64,000 nucleotides of DNA from positions 385,700 through 449,699 of the forward strand of contig CH003444.1 in assembly GCA_000149265.1 (NCBI GenBank), read 5' to 3'. The position numbers were made by a program, and so were the translations under genes. Source of the stretch: Ciona savignyi. Lineage: Eukaryota > Chordata > Ascidiacea > Phlebobranchia > Cionidae. The notes under the pieces were generated by a model. That model made no database searches. It saw only the letters and a program-made list of their open reading frames with translations, and was not told the origin of the DNA. Positions 40,501 to 51,135 of this stretch are shown here, one piece after another. Position 1 is the first letter of the stretch. Each line of letters opens with the position of its first letter.

Positions 40501-41134
40501 TGAATTGCTGAACTCTCAGGCAGTGCTCAATGCTCGACATTGGGTTGGGTATGTCATTACAAAAATAAGTTTCTGATTATGTATGGGTATAATAAAATAA
40601 AGATTAACTCACCGAATTCTCCAGCACCAGATCCAGTTGCTTCATCAAAATAACCTCTGGAAAATGATTTTACTTAAAAAAATCAAATAAAAATAATTAT
40701 ATAACTTTAAAATGAGAGTATTTTTTTCAGATATATTTTTTATCCGAGAACCACAAATTCTGTTTTTAAATATGATCAATCTACTAGTCGGTCATATTCA
40801 TTTATTTAGCTCTCCGAACACTATTAATCCTCTATCACATGTATTTTTACATTTGATTTTTTCATTTAGCACACAAATAAATCAAGAATAGCAAAATACT
40901 TACTCTGTTAAACCACTTAAAGTCACTCCTGAAAAGTAAATTAAGATATATTAAAAATTATAATTTACTGAATATAGTTTATAACATTTTCTTCAATTAG
41001 AAAAATGGTTTTCGAACAGCCAACCCTTCAGTCATAAAATACTTAAATAATTTCCAAAAAATATTTTAAAATGCTATACTAAAAACACAACAATATACCA
41101 AGAACTTACCTAAAATCAGAAGTAACAGTTTCAT
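7438..41134 (-). CDS. Giant secreted VWF/otogelin/mucin-like multidomain glycoprotein
   Basis: About 69 coding exons on the minus strand join, mostly with clean GT-AG sites and compatible phases, into about 3,140 residues. The start at 41134 gives a signal peptide ([14 protein letters not shown]). Order by approximate residue: VWD1-C8-TIL 78-414, VWD2-C8-TIL 415-776, TIL-like D' 777-890, VWD3-C8 891-1173, cysteine-rich VWC-like modules 1174-2637, VWD4-C8-TIL 2638-3007, VWC 3008-3044, C-terminal cystine knot 3050-3143, stop at 7438. In VWF and gel-forming mucins D domains multimerise through disulfides and the knot dimerises chains; a polymeric extracellular or mucus protein is therefore inferred. 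There is no Ser/Thr-rich mucin tract, A domain, LDLa or TSP1 array, which argues against a mucin proper, VWF proper or SCO-spondin. Uncertain points: exon 19364-19491 breaks frame, and the donor of exon 8528-8629 is ambiguous. Confidence 0.88.
8804..10690 (-). other. D4 assembly: VWD4, C8-like, TIL
   Basis: Part of the giant gene: exons 10455-10690, 10180-10384, 9620-9903, 9194-9404 and 8804-8977. VWD4 opens with [19 protein letters not shown] and FQGKCNYVL and closes with KMSGLCG. The C8-like region follows (CNNDQSDDL through [11 protein letters not shown]), then a TIL-type domain ([15 protein letters not shown] ... [10 protein letters not shown] ... ECIPAQ). In VWF the D4 assembly precedes the VWC region and the knot; here only one VWC intervenes. 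The CGLC motif is reduced to SGLC. Confidence 0.85.
12531..12790 (+). repeat. SINE copy, tRNA-derived, full-length-like
   Basis: In an intron of the giant gene, opposite in orientation to it. A-box-like head (tagcttggtgggttggtgca), B-box-like ggttgcagatcc, a core with gtgtctttggacaaggaact, and a tail gtgataatgctccaatta that matches the reverse complement of the copy at 18156-18440. It ends in cagggattaaac. Confidence 0.6.
14795..15491. mobile_element. Nonautonomous hAT-type DNA transposon (697 bp)
   Basis: Flanked by an exact 8-bp target-site duplication, ctctagaa, at 14787-14794 and 15492-15499. Terminal inverted repeats: caggggtgggcaac at the left, and the right end read inward is caggcgtgggcaac (one mismatch). 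Eight-base duplications and a CAGGGGTG-type end are typical of hAT elements. No transposase reading frame is present, so it moved using a source elsewhere. It lies in an intron of the giant gene, about 36 bp from the neighbouring exon (15528-15611). Confidence 0.9.
18156..18440 (-). repeat. SINE copy, tRNA-derived
   Basis: In an intron of the giant gene, same orientation. Read on the minus strand: A-box-like tagcttattgggtgtgcatc, B-box-like gttggtgaatcgaaactgg, a core related to the other copies, then ggtaatttgaatgtgataat and the 3' end CCATTCACAGGAATAAA. This is the best copy for defining the family. Confidence 0.6.
19364..19491 (-). CDS. Frame-broken VWC exon of the giant gene
   Basis: The exon enters in phase 0 and reads well in one frame as far as about [12 protein letters not shown], then hits a stop. 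The following cysteine-rich part ([13 protein letters not shown]) is open only in another frame. The 128-base length also does not supply the phase 1 that the next exon (18858-19038, starting ECRVCNFDG) needs; more than one indel, or an unusual splice, is required. Flanking exons are intact and read well, so an assembly error is the simplest explanation. A real frameshift allele is the alternative. Confidence 0.7.
20330..20402 (-). repeat. SINE 3'-end fragment
   Basis: A partial copy matching the tail of the dispersed SINE (plus-strand order: tttatcctgatgatggaaaa, taatcacac, catattaccatgcactcacc). It lies close to an assembly gap in the same intron. Confidence 0.4.
20513..20612. other. Assembly gap (100 N)
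   Basis: One hundred Ns, a conventional placeholder for a gap of unknown size. It lies in the intron between exons 20711-20809 and 20189-20294. Those two join in phase 0 with continuous module sequence, so no coding exon need be missing. Confidence 0.95.
22841..22914. repeat. Recent 40-bp tandem duplication
   Basis: The 34-base block at 22841-22874 (starting aacagcaaacatagtttgta) recurs identically at 22881-22914. The perfect identity implies a young duplication. Intronic in the giant gene. Confidence 0.85.
26829..26849. repeat. (AT)n microsatellite
   Basis: About ten AT units, intronic in the giant gene. Confidence 0.9.
27651..27910 (-). repeat. SINE copy, tRNA-derived
   Basis: On the minus strand: head tagcttggtgggttagtgta, the shared cagctttcagctga, B-box-like gttggattaaaac, core gtgtctttgggtaaggcact, and a tail ending near ttattcacgggtataaac. 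The structure matches the copies at 12531 and 18156. Confidence 0.6.
29440..30070. repeat. CpG-richer intronic block with inverted repeat, possible DNA element
   Basis: Inside the intron between exons 30257-30478 and 29088-29195. The base composition differs from its surroundings, with many CG dinucleotides. It repeats gttgctaac/gttgctaa motifs near 29495-29565 and contains a perfect 13-bp inverted repeat (ttacggaattacg at 30000-30012, cgtaattccgtaa at 30025-30037). The edges tagtgatggga and, inverted, tagagctgggc resemble hAT-type ends, but I find no matching target-site duplication. Confidence 0.4.
30602..30675. repeat. Imperfect tandem duplication
   Basis: Two copies of a roughly 40-base unit: gacatttgttacatcttgtc then tatatatagta, followed by gacagttgttacattttgtc then tatatatagta. 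Intronic. Confidence 0.75.
31969..32811 (-). other. D'-like TIL region
   Basis: Part of the giant gene: exons 32774-32811, 32583-32717 and 31969-32101. The cysteine pattern [11 protein letters not shown] ... [15 protein letters not shown] ... CVPIEECGC ... [14 protein letters not shown] is that of a TIL domain with its E-like extension. It sits just before VWD3, where D' lies in VWF. Confidence 0.8.
33094..36626 (-). other. D2 assembly: divergent VWD2, C8, TIL
   Basis: Part of the giant gene: exons 36446-36626, 35869-36022, 35075-35277, 34531-34612, 34019-34249, 33578-33715 and 33094-33190. VWD2 is recognised by [18 protein letters not shown] and the [15 protein letters not shown] end, where the usual CGLCGN has lost both cysteines. 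The C8 is clear ([17 protein letters not shown] ... MCVEDACNC ... EFC) and the TIL reads [17 protein letters not shown] then GCFCPSGTY. Confidence 0.85.
34476..34504. repeat. (TA)n microsatellite
   Basis: About fourteen TA units, intronic, a few bases upstream (in transcript direction, downstream) of exon 34531-34612. Confidence 0.9.
36833..39993 (-). other. D1 assembly: VWD1, C8, TIL
   Basis: Part of the giant gene: exons 39806-39993, 39156-39307, 38641-38831, 38338-38414, 37674-37899, 37175-37300 and 36833-36944. VWD1 opens with [16 protein letters not shown] and GRCMYTMF and ends MTGLCGKND. The C8 reads [12 protein letters not shown] ... [11 protein letters not shown] ... SRLC ... SVC; the TIL follows ([11 protein letters not shown] ... 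[15 protein letters not shown]). Confidence 0.85.
40182..41134 (-). other. Signal peptide and N-terminal linker exons of the giant gene
   Basis: Four small exons: 41110-41134, 40904-40928, 40613-40656 and 40182-40256. They give a signal peptide (M-K, then Leu/Ile-rich core, about 16 residues) followed by a short acidic linker ([21 protein letters not shown]) leading to VWD1. An upstream in-transcript ATG at about 41172 is in another frame and gives no credible signal peptide, so the start at 41134 is preferred. Confidence 0.8.
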
Positions 41135-41191
41135 TTTGGAGGTCGGTCAAACACAATCCAAAAGGAATTACCAAGATATATTGCATTCCCA

Positions 41192-41199
41192 TATTTATA
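41192..41199 (-). promoter_or_regulatory. Candidate TATA box of the giant D-assembly gene
   Basis: TATAAATA on the minus strand, about 60 bases upstream of the chosen start codon (41134). A TATA box typically places initiation about 30 bases downstream, which would leave a 5' UTR of about 30 bases. If the gene is trans-spliced, as many Ciona genes are, the mature leader would differ. Confidence 0.45.
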
Positions 41200-42703
41200 C
41201 TTTCGTTTACTCCTGTTCAGAAGAAGAAAGTTAGTAATTTCTATTATTTAAAACCGTTGTTTTTTAACAATGACCATATTGTTTCAGAACAATAGATCTA
41301 GTAACTGTTAGGAACCAAAATAACTTCTGATTTAATAATTAGCCATTCATGTGAATAAAAATTAAAACATTTATTAATTACATTTAAACATGTTACAAGC
41401 TATTGTTTAAAAACAAGAAAGGAAAATATCCGTTCAAATTAAAACTCAACTCAAGTTCAATTAAATAAATTTAGACCGTTAACACAATTTAAAATCATGA
41501 ATGCCTGAATTTAAAAGCAATTTAAAAAAATTATTAATATATTATATATGTGTCCATTGGTAATATGAACCAAAAATTAAGTGTTTAAAAAATATAAACC
41601 CCCAAATTTTAGTTGAAACAACAATTGGAAAGTTGGGTAATTTTGATTGCATCCACTTCTTCCTCATCTCCAATGTTTGAATTTACATTCACCATTGTGT
41701 CAAGCCTTTAATTTTGCCGGCATGAGTTATTTCTGAATAAATATTAAACTTACGGAAACACAATAACTTTTAATAAAAACAATAAAGTGGGTGGTAGAAT
41801 TATAAGTTGAACTACAAATTGTAAAAGATGCATAACCAAAGCACAATTATTTAAATAGTTGTAATGTCTTTGATGTTTTATTAAAAATTAAGTTTCCTGA
41901 TATGCTCCATGCAATAAAAGAAAAACATTGTTTATGTAAAAATTAATGTAATTTGTAAACTGTAGAATTCATTTCTCCACACAGACAACCTGGGATGAAA
42001 ATGTTGTCACTTTGGTAATTTAAAATGGTTCTTGTTTTAAATTTCTGCTCTGAACTTGTGCGGCACCCAACACAATTGGCGTCTTAAAGTGGTTATAAGT
42101 TAATCACAGTATTATTAAATGGTTACTAATTTTTATTCACATATATGGGGCAATGAGAGCTGTCATATGACTGACAGGTAATTGACAGATTACATCGTGT
42201 CAGGTTATGCGATACAAATCATTAAATAACCTACAGTGTGGTTCTGGGAGTAATTGCAACATTATTAAATGTTTGATAACCAGCAATATAAAATTGCATA
42301 ATAAAATGCATTAAATTTCATATCTAACAATAATGCCACTTCTAATTTGTAGAAATTTAAACTTCGAAATAATATGTTGGTCTATTACAACATTTCTTGC
42401 ACCTGAAAAACAAAAAAATCAAATTAAGAAATTGAATAAAGCTAATTTTAATGAAACAGTTCATTAAAACTTAAAGGTAATAATGTTAAGTATTTATAGA
42501 AACCATATAATGTTATTTATTGCCATTGGACCTTGGCATAATTATGATTTCTTTACTAATTGAGAAACAAAAGTCATAAATAATGTTAAGATTTTATAGA
42601 GAACAAAAGGTTTGAGCCTATTAGTTTGGTATATAAGTTTCAAACACATTCCATTTTACAATTATTTTAACCAAAAAATATTTCACTTTACATAGATTTT
42701 TAA

Positions 42704-42790
42704 AATTTTTTTAACTCTACATCTGATTTTTTTAACTCTACAAAATTTTTTTAACTCTACATCATGCCTTTTTAACTCTACATCTGTTTT
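42704..42790. repeat. Tandem repeat of a roughly 20-bp unit
   Basis: Four copies of a unit based on tttttaactctacat with variable joining bases. Intergenic; no function apparent. Confidence 0.8.
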
Positions 42791-43716
42791 ACAACACCCT
42801 AAAGCTGGAAAGGTGGTCCAACTTTGGCCTTTGCCTGGCCAATTTTTCTGCATTCCTGGCCACCAAACTCACGAATTTTCTGTTTAATAGAACTTTTACA
42901 AGATTTTGATATATTGACCTAACTTGGAGGTTCCCTTATGCAAGTATTAGAGCCCCACAAAGAAGAATATTATAAAAATAAAGTTGCTCGTTTTTTATTG
43001 GTTACAAGTGCAAGAGGCAAGACAGAACAACCAATTCATTAATCTCAAACCGGAGCCGAAATAATGACCCACCAACGTCTTTTTCGCCTTTAAACAGAAA
43101 TCACTTGAAATGCGGAGTTACTAATTTGATCTACATAATAAAATTAAACGTCTTAATATTGACAAATTTTTAGTTTATAAAAACTATATACACAGCTGGC
43201 TACATGGTCACCTCATAAAATACTTATTTTTTCAAAACAAAATTAACAGGCGTGGCAACAGGACAACAATAGCACAATCTTAACTGATTAACAAGTGGGA
43301 AAAAGGGTGAATACGTGAAAGATAATTATAAAACATGGCATAAAGCAGCTTGAAACTTTTCGGGTTGTAACTGAACATTGTCAATTTAGTATTTGTTATG
43401 AGCAGAGAAATGACACAACTCCGCTTGAGATTGCATAAGTCACCTAACGCTGACACAGAACGAAACTAGGTACATGATACGATGATATTAAATTATTGCT
43501 GCACTGAGTTAAAATTAAAATACATTCAAAGTCACATGGCTCTTTCAAGCATTACCACCACTTCGATTACAGAGTTTTTCGAATCTGTCTCAAAAGCAAC
43601 GGTTTACGAACTGGGTTAATAGCTTGAGTATGGTGGAGGGGTTAGTAAGCTCGGGTTGTTTCTTTTTGATAGCCGACAATTTCGAGCCCTGCACTGCTTC
43701 ATTTCAAGCTCCATGC

Positions 43717-46700
43717 TCAATCCCAGTCGCCATCATCAGAGGAGAACGAATCGGATTCAGAGTCGGAAAACTCGACGGCTATTCTTCGAGCAAGAATGGA
43801 GGCGACATCGTTTTTAGCAGATGTGGCTTCTGCCGTCTTTTCACGAGCTTCAACTTTCTTCAGGTTTATACCTAAGAACAATTAGACTTAGCAATGTGCA
43901 CATTTGGCCTAAACAGACTGTACAAAAATAGTGTACCAGTGGGCAAACACTATATAAACATTAGATTTTACTCAATCACTGTTTTAAGTGTTTACTACTA
44001 TGGAAATCTTCACCGAAAATCTTCATTTTTTAACCTCACAACTGAACCGTTTTAGACCAATATAAACCGTTTTTTTCCAATTCTACATAAAGTACAGACA
44101 TATTACCAAAACAAGCAGCATTCACTTACCAACACGAATAGCTTTTAACAAGCCAGATCTACTATCGGCCACTGGAGCAGCTTCACCAACTTCAGTTTTA
44201 TTCAGATTTACTGCTTGCAGTGCTCCAGCCAAACCTTAAATGAATATTTAAAAATAAATTGAACGAAAGTCTACGAACACTGTAAAAAAGGACTATTTTT
44301 TGAAACCTCGTTAAGTTGTTCAGATGTACAATTTTAAAAATGATGATGCAAATTACAACGCTAGGACGTCATTTGTTATTATTTAATACTTGGTCAAAAA
44401 AAAACTAGGACCCAATCTATTAAACCCTATTTCACAACTTCATATTTAAGAATCAATTTGCAATGAATTATCCAAAATCGCATGGTTGTATTTAGTTTTA
44501 GGTCTTTTCCAGTGTTAAAATATAAGCCATAAACCATCACAAACCAATTTCAATCCATTTGGCAATGCATATTACAAATCAGAATAAAAAGGATTTGCCT
44601 CTTATAACATGCTTTGTGTAAATGTTTCTCCTACTGTCTGTAAGATTAAACTTGGTGCCACACACAAACACTTACTGACCCAACCCTGTATTATAGGGGA
44701 CAACACTTTAAAACTAAAAAATACACAGTATCCTATAGAAGAAAAAAACATATTTAGATAGGGTTATAATAACTTTTGATCTGGCATACTCAAGCGGGAG
44801 TATATATAAGACAGTTACCTGATGATTGAGGCATGCTTAATGGTGGTGGAGGGGGCGGTGGAGGTGGTGGGGGTGGTGGTGCGTTACCTAGTATTGGTGG
44901 GGGTGGTGGTACATTGGGGTTTGAGGGGATTCCTCCATTCATAGGGGGTGGTGAGGGTGGAGCTGGGAGCCCAATGGGTGGTGGAAGGGGGTAATCGTTG
45001 GACGAGGGGCCATCTGGTATATATGGGGGAGGGTCACCAGGAGTATACGGGGGTAAAGTTGTGGGTTGGGGTAATGCATTTTCAGAATGTGGGTAGCTTT
45101 CACTGGGAGGTGGAGGTGGTGGGGCTGGCATTTTTGGATCTGGCGATGGGGTGCTGGAGAAATAAAACTTATGTCAGATTTTTCTTAAAATAACCAAAGG
45201 TACCTACACCTTGGGAAGGAGTATACAAAACTACAGCAATAAAATAAAGATCCGCAGGAATAATTCACAATTGAAGTTTGAATATCTTGATACAGTAAGT
45301 GCTAGCAGAACTAAGGCAATCCGGAAGTTGTAATGTTATACTCCAAAAGGAATTAAAGCTTGGGTTATATTTAGATACATTACGAAATCACTGTATACGG
45401 AAGTAGACATTGTAAACAGTTAAATGGCAAAGGATTAATTAGGTTAGTTTTTACATCTTAGACAATAATACAGGTACTATTATTTGGTTGTGTACTGTAC
45501 TTTCACGCTATTTTCTACATTAAAATATATATAAATCAACATAATGTGGTTTCACCAGCACTGCTCTGGTGTACACTGTTATAATGTCACAAATTATACA
45601 TTAATTTTAATGTGAAGCCGGTAATGTGTGGTGTTTGTGACATCATATTGAAAAGTCACTACTGGGAAATGTTGTCTTAATTTTTTCCGATTTTTAACCA
45701 TTGTGGTGTTGATGATTGATGTGAATAAAACTGTTGATAAAAAAATATCACACACTACAGAACTTCAGAAAAATGTATAACTGTGTAAAACAGCAAAAAC
45801 TGTACATAGCAAACATTTAAAAATTCATTCGAAAATCATGTATAAGAGTGGCCACCTTCTAACCCAAAAGACCCTTGCATGTGTGATTAATTATAAATTT
45901 TTTACCTTTGCAACAAATAGTTATACCTGTTTTGTGACACATTTTTTGCTACATGGTTCATCTGAGGTGAACTTGTGCTGATGAACTCCACTCCCTGTGC
46001 ATTCTGCTGTGCTTTCAAGCGAGATTTCGGGATTGCTTTTCGCACCTCATGGTTTTGGCGGTAGTTGGGGTTAGTGCGTCGCTGTTTGAGCAAGAAAGTT
46101 TAAGATACAAAAATAGATATAGTGCAGCGACATGAAGGACTATGACTCTTGCATTTTGCACAAACACACAACACTGGGATAAGTAATGGGTGCTTACAAA
46201 CTTGTTATAATCAAGATAAAGTAATGTATTTATCAAGCCACAAAAGTGTGAAAGACATGGTAACACATACAGATAATTCCACCTAGTTGTACTGGTAATG
46301 ATATGCTTGTTATGGTAAATCTATCTCATTGGCACTGAGATTGAGATTTTAGGTACAGTACTGTCATTATTTTAGATTTATTTTTCATATATTTTAAAGC
46401 AGATCTGGTAAAAAAATCTGCAGAACTATAGTCTAAATGTCAACAAAATTAAATGCTTAGGACAACAAATAGATATCACTGAGGGAACTAAACAAAACCC
46501 ACATCGGCTTATTTATGTAGATTGCACTATTGGTTGACTTGCTTCGGATTTTATACACTTCAAGTTTTTATCAAAAATTGTAAAAGATGCCTGGAATGCG
46601 GTTACCGACCTCTTTTTTCCTTTGTTCTCTCCTTTTCTCCTTGGCTTCTCTCATTTCTTTCTGCATTGCTTCCCGCCATAGGTTGAAGAAATAATCCGGA

Positions 46701-47297
46701 TCGGTATAAATCTTTAAAGCATCTCTATCGTCATCTCTGTTGATAGAAATAACTCCATGTTAATCACAGGTTATAAAAATAATCTGTATAAATAAAAGAG
46801 AAAAGGTTGACAAAGTCACAACAGAAATTCATATACTTTTGTTTGTACAATTTAAGTTTATTACACACATCGAACAAAATCTAAAGAAACCCACACCCGT
46901 GTTGATCAATTACTTTTCAACACTTATTTTTCAACAAAATAACATCTAAATTTATAATGCGATGAACATTAAAACTTTTCAAAAATGATTTAGTGTTTAA
47001 CCAAACAATCCATCAATACGACATTAACTGTCTAGACCGATGTCTGGAAGGCAGTGATTTCAATGCTAATTGTATGCAATAAAACCATGGTAAAAATGTG
47101 ATATACTGGCATTTATAGCACTGTTGAATGAATATTAGCAAACCTGAATTGGTTAAGGTCTTGCAAAGGAGGTGGTTTATCTGCGCTTTGATAGGTTTCC
47201 AATAAAGTTGAAGGTAATGACTCTCTAGACACAACCTGCTGGTCGGTTATTCCACTTGAACGAAACGCTTTCCTCATGTTAATGTCGTGCAGTGACA
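43717..47297 (-). CDS. WASF: WASF/WAVE family actin nucleation-promoting factor (5' exons missing)
   Basis: Six exons in frame: 47144-47297, 46610-46736, 45927-46081, 44819-45153, 44130-44234 and 43717-43871 (stop TGA at 43717-43719), about 343 residues. The first reads [22 protein letters not shown] and [12 protein letters not shown], then [19 protein letters not shown], a close match to WAVE proteins just after the WAVE homology domain. A basic stretch follows, then a proline-rich exon with a run of about twelve Pro, a WH2 motif ([19 protein letters not shown]), a central motif ([17 protein letters not shown]) and an acidic end with the terminal Trp (DDGDWD). Known role: WAVE complex subunit that activates Arp2/3 under Rac to build branched actin. 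The N-terminal domain, about 80 residues, is absent; it probably lies in the gap at 47541-47978 or further upstream. Confidence 0.93.
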
Positions 47298-47540
47298 CTA
47301 CAGAAAACATTACATTTAGAATGCAGGAAGGCATAGCCTATTGGTATTATAAAGAAGTTTTGAAACAACTTATTTTATGTGAAAAACAATGTGAAAGCTG
47401 AAAATTTACGATTACCTTATTATAAAATCCTGATAAACACAACCAATTAGATATGGTATCTAATGTTTTTATTGCAGTATTGGGAGGTCAAATGTTTTTA
47501 ACATATCCTTCACGGATATATATATATAATATATATGTAT

Positions 47541-47978
47541 NNNNNNNNNNNNNNNNNNNNNNNNNNNNNNNNNNNNNNNNNNNNNNNNNNNNNNNNNNNN
47601 NNNNNNNNNNNNNNNNNNNNNNNNNNNNNNNNNNNNNNNNNNNNNNNNNNNNNNNNNNNNNNNNNNNNNNNNNNNNNNNNNNNNNNNNNNNNNNNNNNNN
47701 NNNNNNNNNNNNNNNNNNNNNNNNNNNNNNNNNNNNNNNNNNNNNNNNNNNNNNNNNNNNNNNNNNNNNNNNNNNNNNNNNNNNNNNNNNNNNNNNNNNN
47801 NNNNNNNNNNNNNNNNNNNNNNNNNNNNNNNNNNNNNNNNNNNNNNNNNNNNNNNNNNNNNNNNNNNNNNNNNNNNNNNNNNNNNNNNNNNNNNNNNNNN
47901 NNNNNNNNNNNNNNNNNNNNNNNNNNNNNNNNNNNNNNNNNNNNNNNNNNNNNNNNNNNNNNNNNNNNNNNNNNNNNN
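47541..47978. other. Assembly gap (438 N)
   Basis: An unresolved stretch directly upstream of the first visible WASF exon, bordered on the low side by a TA-rich microsatellite. It is a candidate place for missing WASF N-terminal exon sequence. Confidence 0.95.
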
Positions 47979-48367
47979 ACAGCTGCATGATAACACCTGG
48001 GGAATGTAGTATTTTAACACTTCAGTCTTGTGAATTAATATAATTTTATAAGCTGTGTACTCAAATAAGCATGACAGATAAAAAACAGGCAAAAAGGACA
48101 AATAAATTAAAAATAACCAAACTTTGACCAAATGTCTAATTAAAATTTTGTGTTAATAATTAGAGCATTAAAAAGTATATTCTAGCCTATATGCAATGAA
48201 CAAAAACCTGCTGAAATGTTTGTTTTCCTAAATAAACCAGGTACTAAACTAAATGAAGCGGATCAGTCTGTCAGCTTGAAGTTTGCACCAGCAAAACAAG
48301 CTGATTGTCAGTCACTTATTTTGAGAACAGATGATGATTAATGGATGTTGCTTAAACACAGATTAAT

Positions 48368-48458
48368 AAACAAAATAATCTTTTGTACACAATAAAAATT
48401 ACTTGGTTTATTTAAACAAAATAATCTTTTGTACACAATAAAAATTCCTTAGTTTAGT
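48368..48458. repeat. 46-bp-period direct duplication
   Basis: The block caaaataatcttttgtacac, then aataaaaatt, occurs at 48371 and again at 48417 with two substitutions in the following bases. A recent local duplication in noncoding DNA. Confidence 0.85.
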
Positions 48459-50089
48459 CAACTGAGCACAAAAAGTATTCTAATGATTGACTGACCCTGT
48501 TCCCACAACCATTGCATTCTCACATCCCAGAAAATAAAAATGCGTTTCTCTTCTATAAATTATGTTATTTAAAATTCTTCTAATTATAAAAAAAACATGC
48601 ATTCTTATTAAACAGACACAAACAGTTTTTAATTAATTATGTAAAAAGCTATTGCATGACGTAAAATTTGCTTAATATTTAATTTTGAAAATTTCCTACA
48701 TATCACCATTTCCACATTTCTCCCAACATAGGTTTGTGTCAGAAAAGCTTTTTACAAAATCTCGCACGAAAAAGTAGAGAAAGATTAGTTAAACAAAAGC
48801 AATCCCGACATTAAATATTTATGAGTGGAGGCATAAATAAAACATAACAACATAGAAGAAGCTGAACCACCTCAAGACCACTTAGCAGAAATTAGAAAAA
48901 AATATGCATGAAAGCACATGGCCTTACTAAGAATGATTGCATATTATAAGTCAACTATAAGTTTTTCCTATGGGACCAATTTTTAGCCAATTAAAAATAT
49001 AACTACAAATTTTATGAACCAGAATTTAATGTTATCTATTTATAACTTCAGGACTTCTATAACTATTATTAAAAGTGCACAAAATAAAATAAATCGCACA
49101 AAATACTGTCACAGAATTAATTAAAATTCTTTATTTTTAACCAATTTGAGAAGCCACCCTAGGAATCATTGTCAACTTGGATCACTACCATAATAATGCA
49201 TTTCATTACTGAAATATTTATAAAAAGTTAGTAATTTAGCCAATAAAACTTTTATTTCTTAGATGCAATGTGCAAATATATCTAGTTTGTATGCTAAACT
49301 ACATCATTATTAGGTTTTAAACCCAAGATGGCCTTCACAATTAGTTTGTATTTTGAATGCCACGTAATGGGCCATGCTGCTTTTCATGAAATCTAATAAA
49401 TCATATAAAAATTATAGCGCCAAAAACTGATATACTGAAAAAGTAATTTGAAACCATTATTAAGATTACTATTAAAATATAGTATCTATTAAGTTTATTC
49501 AGTAACCTAATATATAGTGCAGACTACAAAATAATGGTAAGTCATTTAAAATATCGTGACCGGCGCTTAACACCTGCCATTGGTCATGTTGATCGGCGCA
49601 GACAATTAACTTGCGAAACACATGCACTGATTGTTTAGATACGCTGGTTCCTGCTTCATAGTATCTGTTTTATTATTATTATACTAGAGGTTATTCTTAA
49701 AAACCTGATTATGGTTTCACAGACACTTTGTTATATCAGACAATCAACATGTAAATAGTCCTTACTAAGATACAATTTACCGATCAGATTGAATGGGAAA
49801 GTTGACTGCTTGTGTTCCGCAAAATATATACATTTAAAACAAGAATGAAATTATGCTTATTGGCTGGCAATAAAGTTTGTTACCACTATAAAAGCTTGTA
49901 TTTAAAAATCGCCGATTAATAAGATTTCATTGGGGACGGATCAAAGGTATTAGCACAGAGTTTACAGCCTCATACCGCGTATTTAAGTAGGCGGATAGTT
50001 GCCAGAAATACCTCTTAATTTTAGACTATCTCGTACCCACTGCTACATATAGTAAATGTTTTGGTGCATCCCTACTAATTATACACATG

Positions 50090-51135
50090 TGGGGATGCAC
50101 AATATAGGATAATTATTAATTAGGTACCGGTATTCCAAAATATGTATTTCGAATTCAAAATTTCTAATCCTATTTTAGAGTGTTTTACCACTTGCCGTGC
50201 AGTTATTTTATTAATTACCGTAGTCAAACAATATTCCACATTTCCACCATTACATATTTTTTGATAAAATGTAACTTCTTTAAACATTATCTGCCAGGAG
50301 GGAGGATGATAGTCTAGGAGGTTTTTGTGGTAATGTATGGCTGAGAAATGTGCTCTCAAACACCATACAATTTTTGTTTTGCCAGTTTGGTATTAAGACA
50401 AGCTATTATTGCGCTTGCAAAATTAAACATTAATTTACTATTTAACACAGTTATACTTCGGTAAAAGTATATTAAATTAATCAATACAAAATCAACTAAC
50501 TGAATAATCAAACATATAGGATAGCAATTTTTGTGCTTATTGAAAACATAGTTGTTTCTTTGGAATAAATATTTCCAATACTAAACGTTTTCAGTCTCAA
50601 AAAAACTTTTCCGCCTATGGAAAATTGAGTAACATTTAAAGGTTCGATAAACCACTCGATTAAAGCCCGACGAAAGGGAGCACCTTTCTTTGCGTATGTG
50701 TGCGTTTTAAGCGCTTCTATCCACAATTTACGTGTATGGGTCTATTGATAAGATAATTTTGTAGTAATGCTATAATGTAAGTTGTATTTCTGAGCTCCCG
50801 CTTTAAAAATTGTTTGGTTGCTTCCGCACGATCGCTTTTGGTGCTTTCGGAATTACAGGTATTACATCTGAATGAAAAACCATCTTACAATTTTAAGACA
50901 ACGAATTTACTTTAATGACGTTTCACCAAAAGATTCTCATCACGGAGTTCTATTGTTGCATGCTTGCAAAGACGTTGCGGTGACGTTTGCATAATCAGCA
51001 TCCTGCGTTTTGTCACGTGATGGATCGCAGCCGAGATTTTACGTTTTTATTTTCGAATTATAACTATTCTTATAAAATTGAGCTTGTAAAGCTTCGATTT
51101 CTTAGAGATTTGAAGTTCTATATTGTGCATCCCTA
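50090..51135. mobile_element. Nonautonomous hAT-type DNA transposon (about 1,046 bp)
   Basis: Flanked by an exact 8-bp duplication, tacacatg, at 50082-50089 and 51136-51143. Ends: tggggatgcacaatatag at the left; the right end read inward is tagggatgcacaatatag, 17 of 18 identical. Two short minus-strand open frames inside show no transposase resemblance. A third copy of the end motif, gtgcatcccta at 50064-50074, sits immediately outside, as if another family member once ended there. Confidence 0.85.

Larger units (their letters stand above)
41135..43716. other. Intergenic: promoter of the giant gene and 3' region of WASF
   Basis: No exon recognised. It contains a TATA-like element just upstream of the giant gene and a small tandem repeat at 42704-42790. 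The high-coordinate part is presumably the WASF 3' UTR; its end cannot be placed from sequence alone. Confidence 0.5.

Noticed and set aside
44948-45193. Plus-strand 81-codon open frame rich in Gly and Val
   Set aside because: It is the antisense of the polyproline exon of WASF.
47453-48131. Long open frames across the 438-N gap
   Set aside because: They are open only because unknown bases contain no stops.
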